This document shows positions 1 through 6,401 of a stretch of DNA of 10,809 bases, one piece after another. How positions within the stretch are numbered: the first letter of the stretch is position 1; every line of letters starts with the position of its first letter. Both the position numbers and the translations under genes were made by a program. Under the pieces are notes generated by a model. The model was given only the letters and a program-made list of their open reading frames with translations, was not told where the DNA came from and ran no database searches. Origin of the DNA: Flavobacteriaceae bacterium (GTDB lineage Bacteria; Bacteroidota; Bacteroidia; Flavobacteriales; Flavobacteriaceae); the NCBI GenBank assembly GCA_013003145.1, contig JABDLH010000300.1, forward strand, positions 1-10,809, written 5' to 3'.

Positions 1-239
1 AACAGTTTGTCTATCTCCATTCTTATCTTCAGAACACCATCACTATTCACAAGGGCAACCTTATTGGTATTTGCCCCGGTGATCACCGCTTTATTGACAT
101 CAGAACGCACCAGCTTTACCGAAAGGCCATCATAGACTTTGACCTCGGAAAACTGCTGCAGTTCCTGTGTGACTTTTTGCTGGGCATTGGCCACAGCAAT
201 AGTCAAACTGAGGAAAAATAATATCCGTAAAAATTTCAT
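1..239 (-). CDS. Secreted head-GIN domain (DUF2807-type) protein, N-terminal part
   Basis: The start codon is at 239 and the frame runs off the left edge, so 79 codons are visible. The protein begins MKFLRILFFLSLTIAVANAQ, a clear Sec signal peptide with likely cleavage after the Ala-Asn-Ala segment near residue 18. The mature part begins with a stretch resembling the first strands of the head-GIN / DUF2807 beta-helix fold: FSEVKVYDGLSVKLV, then alternating strands with VITGAN and LKIRME. Such proteins are common, mostly uncharacterised, periplasmic or surface proteins of Bacteroidota. The gene lies 64 bases downstream of rnr on the same strand and could be co-transcribed. A near-consensus -7 box (TATATTTA on the minus strand, 270-277) lies just upstream, so it could also have its own promoter. 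The family call comes from a short N-terminal fragment and is moderate. Confidence 0.7.
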   Translation of the reverse strand, partial: MKFLRILFFLSLTIAVANAQQKVTQELQQFSEVKVYDGLSVKLVRSDVNKAVITGANTNKVALVNSDGVLKIRMEIDKL

Positions 240-303
240 GATATAGGTTTTAGGACCAATCCCTAAGTATAAATATAAGCATCATTGCCACTGTGGCCGA
301 AAC

Positions 304-2490
304 TTATTCCACTTTTCCGATCAACGAAAAGTCCAAATGCCTTTTGACCAAATCGGTATCCTTTACCATGACCCGTACTTCATCACCCAGTTGGTATACT
401 TTCTTCTTACGTTCCCCGACAAGGGCATATTGCTTCTCATCAAAAACGTAATAATCATCTTTGATATCACGAGTTCTTACCATTCCCTCGCATTTATTCT
501 CAATAATTTCTACATAGATACCCCATTCGGTGACCCCGGAAATAACACCGACGAATTCAGTGTCCTTATGATCTTCCATGAACTTGATCTGCATGTACTT
601 TATCGAATCCCGCTCAGCGCTGGTGGCCAGGTATTCCATATTGGAAGAGTGCTTACTCTTTTCTTCATAGGCTTGGGCATCGGCCGACTTTCCACCGTCC
701 AGGTAATGTTGCAGTAAACGATGTACCATTACATCCGGGTAACGACGGATAGGTGAGGTAAAATGAGTGTAATAATCAAAGGCCAGCCCGTAATGCCCTA
801 TATTATCCGTGGTATATATCGCCTTACTCATAGACCTGATCGCCAGGGTGTCGACAAGATTCTGTTCTTTTTTCCCTTTTACATCTTCCAATAACTGGTT
901 AAGGGAATCACTGATCGATTTCTTATTCTTAAAATTCAGTTTATGACCAAAACGGGAGACGATAGCATTTAGCGCCATCAGTTTATCCTCATCCGGGTCA
1001 TCGTGGACCCTGTAAATAAAAGTTTTTTCAGGTTTCTGGCTACCGATAAACTGGGCTACTTTCCTATTGGCCAGTAACATGAATTCCTCGATAAGTTTAT
1101 TGGCATCTTTTGATTCTTTGAAATAAACTCCAACCGGTTCGTTATTCTCATCCAGGTTAAACTTCACCTCAACCTTATCAAAAGAAATAGCGCCTTGCTT
1201 CATACGTTGAGCTCGCATAATTTTTGCCAGCCTATCCATAGTAAGCACTGCATCCACAATCTCATCGGAAACATTATAAGCACCTTCCCTGATGGAAATT
1301 TCCTTTGAAATGGTGTTCCCTTTATTTTCTATGATATGCTGTGCTTCTTCGTAGGCAAAACGCTCATCGGAATTGATCACTGTACGCCCAAACCATTGGT
1401 TGATGAGCTTTGCATTCCCGTCAATTTCAAAAATGGCCGAAAAGGTATATTTTTCCTCGTTTGGCCTCAGCGAACAGGCATTGTTGGATAGTACCTCCGG
1501 TAACATTGGAACCACGCGGTCTACCAGGTAAACAGAAGTTGCCCTCTGGTATGCCTCGTCTTCTAAAATGGTATCCGGTTGTACATAATGAGAAACATCG
1601 GCAATATGTATCCCGATCTCGTAATTCCCATTTTCCAGCTTTTCAAAAGATAATGCATCGTCAAAATCCTTTGCATCCTTTGGATCGATGGTAAAAGTAA
1701 GAACATCTCGCATGTCTCTTCTCTTAGCGATCTCCTCCTCTTTTATCGATGTATCTATCTGGTTTGCAAAGTGTTCCACTTCAGAAGGAAATTCATACGG
1801 TAAGCCGTATTCTGCCAATATAGAATGGATCTCTGTATTGTGTTCGCCAGGCATACCCAAAATATCGGTGACCTTCCCTAAAGGTGAAGGAGCGTCTTCC
1901 GGCCAATCGAGGATCTCAACAATGACCTTTTCTCCATTCTGTGCCTCCCCGATCTTATCCAGGGGCACAAATATATCCGTATACATCCGGTGGTCAGTTG
2001 GCCTGATAAAGGCAAAGGTCTTCTGCAGATCTACAATTCCTACGAACGAATGTTTCTTTCGCTCCACGACTTTTACGATCTCACCTTCCTGCTTATTGGA
2101 TTTCTTTTTGGAAAGTACCTGTACTTCTACCGTATCTCCATGAAACGCTCTTTTTAATTTATTGTAAGGCACAAATACGTCCTTATCCAATTCTTCTGCA
2201 ACTACATATGCATTTCCGCTGGCGGTTACATCGATCTTTCCAATATATGTTTCAGGAACAAAAGAAACCTGGTATCTGCCTCTGTCGGCTTCTTTAATCC
2301 TGTCTTTTTCCTTTAATTGACCTAATCGCTTGATAAGCAAGTTCCTGCCTTCCGTATCATTAATATCCAACTGAGAAGCGATCTGTTTATAATTGAAACT
2401 TTTTTTCGGCTCTTTCTCCAGGACAGAAAATATTCCACGAGTTATTTCGTTCTGTCTATGGTTCTTGGCCCTTTTTTTCTTCTTTGACAT
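304..2490 (-). CDS. rnr: Ribonuclease R (3'-5' exoribonuclease, RNB family)
   Basis: A processive, hydrolytic 3'-5' exoribonuclease that degrades structured RNA and takes part in rRNA and tmRNA quality control in the cytoplasm. The 728 residues show the full RNase R order: a Lys-rich N-terminus (MSKKKKRAK), a winged-helix-like domain (about 14-75), two cold-shock/OB domains (about 80-145 and 148-210), the RNB catalytic domain (about 255-595) and a C-terminal S1 domain (about 645-725). The metal-binding acidic cluster TIDPKDAKDFDDAL has Asp269, Asp275, Asp277 and Asp278, with the same spacing as the active-site aspartates of the E. coli enzyme. HFTSPIRRYPDVMVHR (576-591) is the other RNB signature. 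The protein ends right after S1 (LIGKVE), without the basic tail of the gammaproteobacterial enzymes. The ATG at 2490 gives a full-length family member, and no Shine-Dalgarno is seen. It diverges from rpiB across a long AT-rich spacer. Confidence 0.97.
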   Translation of the reverse strand: MSKKKKRAKNHRQNEITRGIFSVLEKEPKKSFNYKQIASQLDINDTEGRNLLIKRLGQLKEKDRIKEADRGRYQVSFVPETYIGKIDVTASGNAYVVAEELDKDVFVPYNKLKRAFHGDTVEVQVLSKKKSNKQEGEIVKVVERKKHSFVGIVDLQKTFAFIRPTDHRMYTDIFVPLDKIGEAQNGEKVIVEILDWPEDAPSPLGKVTDILGMPGEHNTEIHSILAEYGLPYEFPSEVEHFANQIDTSIKEEEIAKRRDMRDVLTFTIDPKDAKDFDDALSFEKLENGNYEIGIHIADVSHYVQPDTILEDEAYQRATSVYLVDRVVPMLPEVLSNNACSLRPNEEKYTFSAIFEIDGNAKLINQWFGRTVINSDERFAYEEAQHIIENKGNTISKEISIREGAYNVSDEIVDAVLTMDRLAKIMRAQRMKQGAISFDKVEVKFNLDENNEPVGVYFKESKDANKLIEEFMLLANRKVAQFIGSQKPEKTFIYRVHDDPDEDKLMALNAIVSRFGHKLNFKNKKSISDSLNQLLEDVKGKKEQNLVDTLAIRSMSKAIYTTDNIGHYGLAFDYYTHFTSPIRRYPDVMVHRLLQHYLDGGKSADAQAYEEKSKHSSNMEYLATSAERDSIKYMQIKFMEDHKDTEFVGVISGVTEWGIYVEIIENKCEGMVRTRDIKDDYYVFDEKQYALVGERKKKVYQLGDEVRVMVKDTDLVKRHLDFSLIGKVE

Positions 2491-2861
2491 TCAAATTTTT
2501 AATTAGGTGTGAAAATTACGAATTATAATCCAGTGCACCGATTTGTATCACTAAATGCTCATCGGAGTTTAAACTCTTATTAACATCTATATTAATATCT
2601 CTTTTCTTTTTATTGTTTTAAAAAAATTAATGGTGGTTATGATAGCTTGTTAATAGTGGGGATAAGATTCTTTTGATTTCCTTGCGTTGAACATTTAAAA
2701 AGGTTTACTAACAATTTATACCGGGTAAAACTATCTTAAAATTCAATTCGTTACCGCTGTTATGAACGAGTTTTAATAACCGCTATTAACATCATTTTTT
2801 TGATAACTCTGTAAATTTTTAGTGTTCATACCTTCCTCTTTCATTTGCATATCTTTCTTCT

Positions 2862-2876
2862 AATTTCTAAGAAATT
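2862..2876. promoter_or_regulatory. 15-base palindrome (possible operator)
   Basis: AATTTCT-A-AGAAATT is a perfect inverted repeat with 7-base arms and one central base. It ends six bases before the -7-like box TATCTTTG (2883-2890), so a bound repressor would occlude that promoter. Whether anything binds here is inference. Confidence 0.35.
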
Positions 2877-2882
2877 GATTTC

Positions 2883-2890
2883 TATCTTTG
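2883..2890 (+). promoter_or_regulatory. Bacteroidota -7-type promoter box TATCTTTG
   Basis: It matches the TAnnTTTG consensus of the primary sigma factor of Bacteroidota exactly. No TTG is seen at the usual distance upstream, so the -33 half is missing or weak. It lies about 230 bases ahead of rpiB, and if used it would give a long leader containing ACCGC and TATGAAC motif copies. The 15-base palindrome directly upstream suggests possible regulation. Confidence 0.3.
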
Positions 2891-3070
2891 ACTTGTAAGT
2901 TGTACTACTGAAATTTTTTTAGAGTTAAAAATTTATTCTTAAGAACTTATCCGCTACTCATAAACTTAGTATGGTTTGCGGTAAATTCTTTATTTTCAGT
3001 GTATTATAAATTATCTTTAAAATTACATGTTCATAACCCCAATTGGGTGTTTAATTACCGCTATTTTTAG

Positions 3071-3101
3071 TTGGGTCACAGCGGTACGGACCTTATATAA
3101 A
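3071..3101 (+). promoter_or_regulatory. Candidate rpiB promoter (TTG / TATATAAA)
   Basis: TTG at 3071-3073 is followed after 20 bases by TATATAAA (3094-3101). This is a normal -33/-7 spacing for Bacteroidota, but the second half matches TAnnTTTG poorly. It would start a short leader before the ATG at 3119. Two oppositely oriented TACCGCT copies (3056-3062 and 3080-3086) flank the TTG, a typical geometry for an operator. Confidence 0.3.
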
Positions 3102-3118
3102 AGATAAATACCTATAAA

Positions 3119-3550
3119 ATGAAAATAGCAATAGGAAATGACCACGCCGGTACAGAATATAAACTTGCTGTGGTAGGCCTGTTAAAATCCATGGATATAG
3201 AGATAGTCAACCACGGAACTGATAGTACAGATAGTGTGGATTATCCGGATTTCGTCCACCCGGTTGCAGACGAAGTGGAAAAAGGTACGGTAGATTACGG
3301 CATCATTATATGTGGAAGCGGCAACGGTGCTTCTATGACGGCAAACAAACATCAGAAGGTAAGGGCCGCACTCTGCTGGAACAATGAAATAGTTGCACTG
3401 GCCAGGGAACATAACAATGCCAATATACTGAGCCTGCCTGCAAGGTTTATAGCCCTGCCCCAGGCATTGGATATGGTCAAAACTTTTCTCACGACCGAAT
3501 TCCAGGGCGGAAGACATGAAAGAAGGGTAGATAAAATACCTTGCATGTAA
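3119..3550 (+). CDS. rpiB: Ribose-5-phosphate isomerase B (RpiB/LacAB family)
   Basis: It interconverts ribose 5-phosphate and ribulose 5-phosphate in the non-oxidative pentose phosphate pathway in the cytoplasm. The 143 residues match the usual RpiB length of about 145-150. Visible signatures are the N-terminal strand with GNDHAG (6-11, Asp8 and His9), the DYPDFVHPVA segment (41-50), the anion-binding active-site loop IICGSGNG with the presumed catalytic Cys65, the NKHQKVRAALC segment, HNNANILSLPARF with His99, and a basic C-terminus (RHERRVDKI) that contacts phosphate in the family. It is the first gene of a plus-strand group; the CDF transporter starts 57 bases after its stop. No Shine-Dalgarno is seen ahead of the ATG, which is normal for this phylum. 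I see no rpiA in the window to compare. Confidence 0.96.
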   Translation: MKIAIGNDHAGTEYKLAVVGLLKSMDIEIVNHGTDSTDSVDYPDFVHPVADEVEKGTVDYGIIICGSGNGASMTANKHQKVRAALCWNNEIVALAREHNNANILSLPARFIALPQALDMVKTFLTTEFQGGRHERRVDKIPCM

Positions 3551-3574
3551 ATTCAAGTGATAGCTACTTAGTCT

Positions 3575-3603
3575 TTCTCTGCTAATCTCCTTTGTAAAGA
3601 GAA
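3575..3603 (+). promoter_or_regulatory. Weak inverted repeat ahead of the CDF transporter
   Basis: TTCTCT (3575-3580) and AGAGAA (3598-3603) form 6-base arms around a 17-base spacer, and the right arm ends 4 bases before the ATG at 3608. Its purine run AAAGAGAA is also the nearest thing to a ribosome binding site here. This could be an operator or a translation-masking hairpin, but the arms are short and chance is a real alternative. Confidence 0.2.
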
Positions 3604-3607
3604 TTAA

Positions 3608-4534
3608 ATGCCTATGGCACATTCCCATTCCCAACACGATCATCACCACTTCCATGGTGATAAGAAAGGAAAGAGGCTGTTTATTACCATCTTTCTCAAT
3701 ATACTGATCACCGTAGCCCAGGTAGTTGGGGGTATTATTTCCGGAAGCCTGTCCTTGATTTCTGATGCACTGCATAACTTCAGTGATGTCTTATCCCTGT
3801 TAGTCAGTTATATCGCCAATGTCCTATCTAAAAAGAAAGCATCTCCCGGTAAAACCTTCGGTTATAAGCGCGCTGAGATCCTTGCTGCCTTTATCAATTC
3901 TGCATCATTGATGATCATCTCACTGGTCCTGATTAAAGAGGCTATTGAACGTTTTATTAATCCTACAGAAGTAGCTGCAGACCTGGTCATCTGGTTATCC
4001 CTGCTGGGTATAGTTTTTAACGGGGGTAGCGTATTGTTAATAAAGCGCGATGCCTCCGCAAATATGAATATGAAGTCGGCCTACCTGCACCTGATCACGG
4101 ATATGCTTGCATCTGTTGCCGTACTGGTAGGAGGTTTGCTGATGAAATGGTACCAACTGTACTGGGTGGATCCTCTTTTAACCTTAATCATTGCCTTGTA
4201 CCTTATCTATATGGGGTATAATCTGTTGAAATCTTCTACAAAAGTTCTGATGCTCTTTACTCCGGACACTGTACAGGTAAAGGATATTGTAGAACGATTA
4301 AATCAGATCCAAGGGGTTAGAAACGTACATCACCTGCATATCTGGCAACTCAATGAAGATGAGATTCACCTGGAGGCCCATGTAGATTTTCAAAAGGATA
4401 TCCGCCTGTCAGAATTTGATGAGGTCTTGAAACGGATAAAAGAAGTATCAGGAAAAGAATTCGGGATCACTAATGTAAATATTCAGCCGGAATATGACAC
4501 CTGTGATGACAAAAGCCTTATAGTAGAACATTGA
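3608..4534 (+). CDS. Cation diffusion facilitator, zinc-type efflux transporter (CzcD/ZitB-like)
   Basis: An inner-membrane divalent cation/proton antiporter that probably exports Zn2+ and perhaps Co2+ or Cd2+. The 308 residues have a His-rich cytoplasmic N-terminus (seven His in residues 5-16), about six membrane helices (24-215), and a cytoplasmic ferredoxin-like C-terminal domain (about 218-295). The transport site is two HxxxD motifs: His56/Asp60 in the second helix (DALHNFSD) and His161/Asp165 in the fifth (HLITD). That pattern places it with zinc-type CDF proteins rather than manganese (DxxxD) or iron types. SGSLSLISDALHN and HHLHIWQL (241-248) are family signatures. The ATG at 3608 is used here; Met3 at 3614 would be equally possible. 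The GNAT gene follows after 3 bases, which suggests co-transcription. Metal preference is inferred from motifs only. Confidence 0.93.
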   Translation: MPMAHSHSQHDHHHFHGDKKGKRLFITIFLNILITVAQVVGGIISGSLSLISDALHNFSDVLSLLVSYIANVLSKKKASPGKTFGYKRAEILAAFINSASLMIISLVLIKEAIERFINPTEVAADLVIWLSLLGIVFNGGSVLLIKRDASANMNMKSAYLHLITDMLASVAVLVGGLLMKWYQLYWVDPLLTLIIALYLIYMGYNLLKSSTKVLMLFTPDTVQVKDIVERLNQIQGVRNVHHLHIWQLNEDEIHLEAHVDFQKDIRLSEFDEVLKRIKEVSGKEFGITNVNIQPEYDTCDDKSLIVEH

Positions 4535-4537
4535 TGC

Positions 4538-4981
4538 ATGAATATTAAAGTAAAGACTTTCCGGGAATTGGAATTACAGGAACTCTATGAACTCCTTGCC
4601 CTGCGATGCCAGGTTTTTGTCGTAGAACAGGACTGTCCGTACCAGGATCCCGATGGAAAAGATCATAAAGCATGGCATGTTCTTGGGTATAAGAAGGATA
4701 ATCTTGTTGCCTATACCAGGGTTTTTAAACCCGGGGATTATTTTGAGGAATGCAGTATTGGCCGTGTGGTCGTAGCCCGGGAGGAGAGAAAGTTTGGTTT
4801 CGGGAAAGACATCATGCAAGCTTCTATTGATTTTGTATACGAAAAATTCGGAGCTATTGATATAAGCCTGAGCGCACAAAAATACTTATTGAAATTTTAC
4901 CGGGATCTCGGCTTCCGGGAAAGGGGAGAGGAGTACCTTGAAGATGGTATACCCCATATGAGTATGGTAAAAAAAATATAG
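4538..4981 (+). CDS. GNAT-family N-acetyltransferase, ElaA-like
   Basis: The 147-residue protein has the ElaA pattern: ALRCQVFVVEQDCPYQDPDG (21-40) near the N-terminus, then IGRVVVAREERKFGFG (74-89), whose Arg-Lys-Phe-Gly-Phe-Gly is the acetyl-CoA pyrophosphate-binding motif, then LSAQKYLLKFYRDLGF (111-126) and the terminal DGIPHMSM (136-143). ElaA proteins are single-domain cytoplasmic acetyltransferases whose natural substrate is not well established. The start ATG lies 3 bases after the transporter stop with no ribosome binding site, so translation is probably coupled. The stop codon lies inside the terminator hairpin that serves the converging gene. No functional link to the zinc transporter or rpiB can be read from the sequence. 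Confidence 0.92.
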   Translation: MNIKVKTFRELELQELYELLALRCQVFVVEQDCPYQDPDGKDHKAWHVLGYKKDNLVAYTRVFKPGDYFEECSIGRVVVAREERKFGFGKDIMQASIDFVYEKFGAIDISLSAQKYLLKFYRDLGFRERGEEYLEDGIPHMSMVKKI

Positions 4982-5001
4982 CTGCAAAAGTGCAGCTATA
5001 T
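4969..5001 (-). terminator. Intrinsic terminator (11-bp stem, T tract) for the minus-strand unit
   Basis: On the minus strand the sequence is ATATAGCTGCA, a 4-base loop CTTT, TGCAGCTATAT, then seven further T residues (4975-4969). The arms are perfectly complementary over 11 bases. It begins 26 bases after the stop of the 5028-5402 gene. In the plus direction the stem is not followed by a T tract, so it would act less well for the GNAT gene, whose TAG stop (4979-4981) lies in the left arm. The two converging genes thus share one overlapping 3' structure. Confidence 0.8.
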
Positions 5002-5027
5002 CTGTAGTCTTCGCTTCAAAAAAGGTG

Positions 5028-5402
5028 TTAGATCTTAATAGGCGTCTTATTGGAAAGATTAATATCCTGTAACATGGTGTCGGTAAACTTATAATGCCCC
5101 CTGGTTGTGATGATCCTGAAACGGTTAGATTTCATTCGGCTCAACGTATCCAGGAATAACCATTTAGATTTAAGCATTCTCGGTTTTTCTGACTTCAGGC
5201 TGATATCGAAGAAATACTTCCTTCCATTCTTTGAAGCCACTATGTCCGGTGTTACGGTAGTCCCTGAACTCTTCTTGAGATAGGACTTTGGTGTTTCATA
5301 CCCTTCCAGATCTGCCTTGATCTCCTTAAAACCCCTTGCTTGAAGGTGTTGGATCGATTTCTCTAAAAATTTCGCGTGATCTGACTTTTCTGCTTTTACC
5401 AT
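5028..5402 (-). CDS. Small protein of unknown function with a possible PD-(D/E)xK nuclease-like fold
   Basis: A 124-residue basic protein, probably cytoplasmic, with no signal peptide or membrane segment. I do not recognise a characterised relative. After an N-terminal helix (HAKFLEKSIQHLQARGF, 9-25) come SSGTTVTPDIVAS (45-57) and KYFFDISLK (62-70). The layout of helix, strand with Pro52-Asp53, then strand with Asp66 and Lys70 resembles the PD-(D/E)xK endonuclease core. The last motif is DxxxK rather than D/ExK, so catalysis is uncertain. The frame extends upstream to an ATG at 5504, but that ATG sits inside a good -7 box (5502-5509), and the extra 34 residues look unlike a structured domain. 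I therefore use the ATG at 5402 (MVKAEKSDH). It is separated from the fructosamine-kinase gene by 135 bases and probably has its own promoter. Confidence 0.7.
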   Translation of the reverse strand: MVKAEKSDHAKFLEKSIQHLQARGFKEIKADLEGYETPKSYLKKSSGTTVTPDIVASKNGRKYFFDISLKSEKPRMLKSKWLFLDTLSRMKSNRFRIITTRGHYKFTDTMLQDINLSNKTPIKI

Positions 5403-5501
5403 AGGGTAGAAGATACAAAAAAATAAGGCCTGCGGCAAAGCATACTGCCTGATTAACAGGACTTTAATATGCTTAGCGTTAAAACTTATTTCGATAGGGT
5501 G

Positions 5502-5509
5502 CAAAATTA
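5502..5509 (-). promoter_or_regulatory. -7 box TAATTTTG ahead of the 5028-5402 gene
   Basis: It is an exact TAnnTTTG match on the minus strand, in the 135-base gap after the fructosamine-kinase gene. The only TTG upstream (5525-5527) is 15 bases away, shorter than usual. Use of this promoter would start transcription near 5495, give a leader of about 90 bases, and rule out the upstream in-frame ATG at 5504 as a start. Confidence 0.35.
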
Positions 5510-5537
5510 CCTTGAGCTAAGATGCAAGGTTGATGGT

Positions 5538-6398
5538 TTAAGCCCGTCTTTGCAGGATCTGCATTACTGATGATCGGTAGCTGCTGCCAAAGGCATTGAG
5601 ATGCATTAATAAATAGTAAAGCTGGTACCAATCCTGCCTTTCTGCTGTTCCAGGTACAACCGGCCTGATCGCTTCGTAGGACAAGTAGAATTCGGCCGGG
5701 AATGCCCCGAACAACCGGCTCATCGCAAGGTCCACTTCTGCATGTCCCCGGTAAACAGCAGGATCTAAAAGAAATGGCTGGCCGTCTGTATTGATCATAT
5801 AATTCCCGCTCCAGAAATCACCATGGAGCAGGCTGGGTTTAACCTGGTCCATATAAGGTTCAATAGCAGATTCTAAGCGGGAGACGGTGGGGACATCACC
5901 TGGTTGCAGGAGTCCCTTTTCCAGGGCTAATTGTAATTGGGGTACCAACCTCCTGTGTACATAGAATTGAACCCAATTATTTTCCCGATGGTTATGCTGT
6001 GGCAGGCTCCCGATAAAATTATCTGATTCTAATCCAAAACCGGGCTGACTAACCCCATGCATGCCGGCCAGTTGCTGTCCTAATAATTCCATTGCCCTTT
6101 TAGACGGCTTGCCTGCTTCAATATATTCTAAGACCAGTATCCCCATATTAAGATAAGGACTGCACGCTATGACCCCGGGAGTATTTATGGTATTGGTTTC
6201 GCGTATATAATCCAGGCTAGTTTGCTCTGCCGCTGCCATCTCGTAGCCTTTATCCTGCTTATAGATCTTACAGAAATAACGATCTTCCGAGGTTTCTACG
6301 AGAAAAGCCTTACCTATATCTCCTCCCCGGATATGGTCTGTACGTTTAACAGCTGTTCCTAGGATATCATTTAAAATTCTAAGGATTTCCCGTTCCAT
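5538..6398 (-). CDS. Fructosamine kinase family protein (FN3K/YniA-like)
   Basis: Members phosphorylate ketosamines (Amadori adducts of sugars on amines), which makes them unstable and so reverses glycation; for many bacterial members the true substrate is unknown. The 286 residues are the normal length for this aminoglycoside-phosphotransferase-like fold. Visible parts are a glycine-rich loop GGDIGKAFLV (25-34), the ATP lysine Lys44 in RYFCKIYK, the linker LEYIEAGKP (90-98), FGLESDNFIGSLPQ (121-134), the YVHRRLVPQLQLA segment, the catalytic loop LLHGDFWSGN with Asp194, LLDPAVYRGHAEVDLAM with the metal-binding Asp212, and the C-terminal YQLYYLLMHLNAFG (258-271). The cysteine reported in the nucleotide loop of some eukaryotic homologues is absent from the loop itself. 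The start ATG is 3 bases after the stop of the MBL lipoprotein gene, so the two are almost certainly co-transcribed. Confidence 0.92.
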   Translation of the reverse strand: MEREILRILNDILGTAVKRTDHIRGGDIGKAFLVETSEDRYFCKIYKQDKGYEMAAAEQTSLDYIRETNTINTPGVIACSPYLNMGILVLEYIEAGKPSKRAMELLGQQLAGMHGVSQPGFGLESDNFIGSLPQHNHRENNWVQFYVHRRLVPQLQLALEKGLLQPGDVPTVSRLESAIEPYMDQVKPSLLHGDFWSGNYMINTDGQPFLLDPAVYRGHAEVDLAMSRLFGAFPAEFYLSYEAIRPVVPGTAERQDWYQLYYLLMHLNAFGSSYRSSVMQILQRRA

Positions 6399-6401
6399 AT
6401 A

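Larger units (their letters stand above)
2751..3087. repeat. Iterated TTACCGCTRTT-like motif (six copies, both strands)
   Basis: Copies read by eye: TTACCGCTGTT at 2751-2761 (+), TAACCGCTATT at 2777-2787 (+), a variant TATCCGCTACT at 2948-2958 (+), TTACCGCAAAC at 2974-2984 (-), TTACCGCTATT at 3055-3065 (+) and GTACCGCTGTG at 3077-3087 (-). Five share an exact ACCGC core, and the first and last share the 9-mer TACCGCTGT. In DNA this AT-rich, well under one ACCGC would be expected in the spacer. The last two copies face each other across 17 bases and flank the TTG of the presumed rpiB promoter. I infer a protein-binding array; the binding protein is unknown. Confidence 0.6.
2491..3118. other. 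Long AT-rich non-coding spacer between divergent rnr and rpiB
   Basis: These 628 bases hold no credible gene. The longest ATG frames I read by eye are about a dozen codons (for example from 2971), and there is no tRNA-like or known RNA signature. The spacer must contain the promoters of both divergent genes. On the minus strand TAATTTTC (2511-2518) is one base from the TAnnTTTG -7 box and could serve rnr. On the plus strand TATCTTTG (2883-2890) fits the box, and a TTG plus AT-rich pair lies just ahead of rpiB. The stretch is far longer than needed for two promoters. It is dense in short repeated words: ACCGC in five exact copies on both strands, TATGAAC in three copies, and three palindromes (2773-2789, 2862-2876, 3038-3047). 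A segment around 2651-2666 reads on the minus strand as TTATCCCCA, one base from a DnaA box. Function is unknown. Confidence 0.75.

Noticed and set aside
250..297. Short inverted repeats between rnr and the head-GIN gene (TTAGG/CCTAA and GCCAC/GTGGC)
   Set aside because: Arms of five bases with a weak or single-base loop and no T tract do not make a credible terminator or operator.
337..2143. Plus-strand open frames inside rnr (337-717, 1410-1694, 1688-2143)
   Set aside because: They lie wholly opposite the rnr coding frame, have no recognisable domains and no start signals, and are shadows of it.
2971..3009. Short ATG frame (12 codons) in the rnr-rpiB spacer
   Set aside because: It is too short, has no ribosome binding site, and overlaps a motif-rich non-coding region; nothing supports translation.
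3182..3775. 197-codon minus-strand frame across rpiB and the start of the CDF gene
   Set aside because: It is opposite two clearly identified genes, and its translation shows no family signature or sensible composition.
5403..5504. N-terminal 34-residue extension of the 5028-5402 gene
   Set aside because: The upstream ATG overlaps a consensus -7 box, and the added stretch is not like a structured part of the protein, so the internal ATG is preferred.
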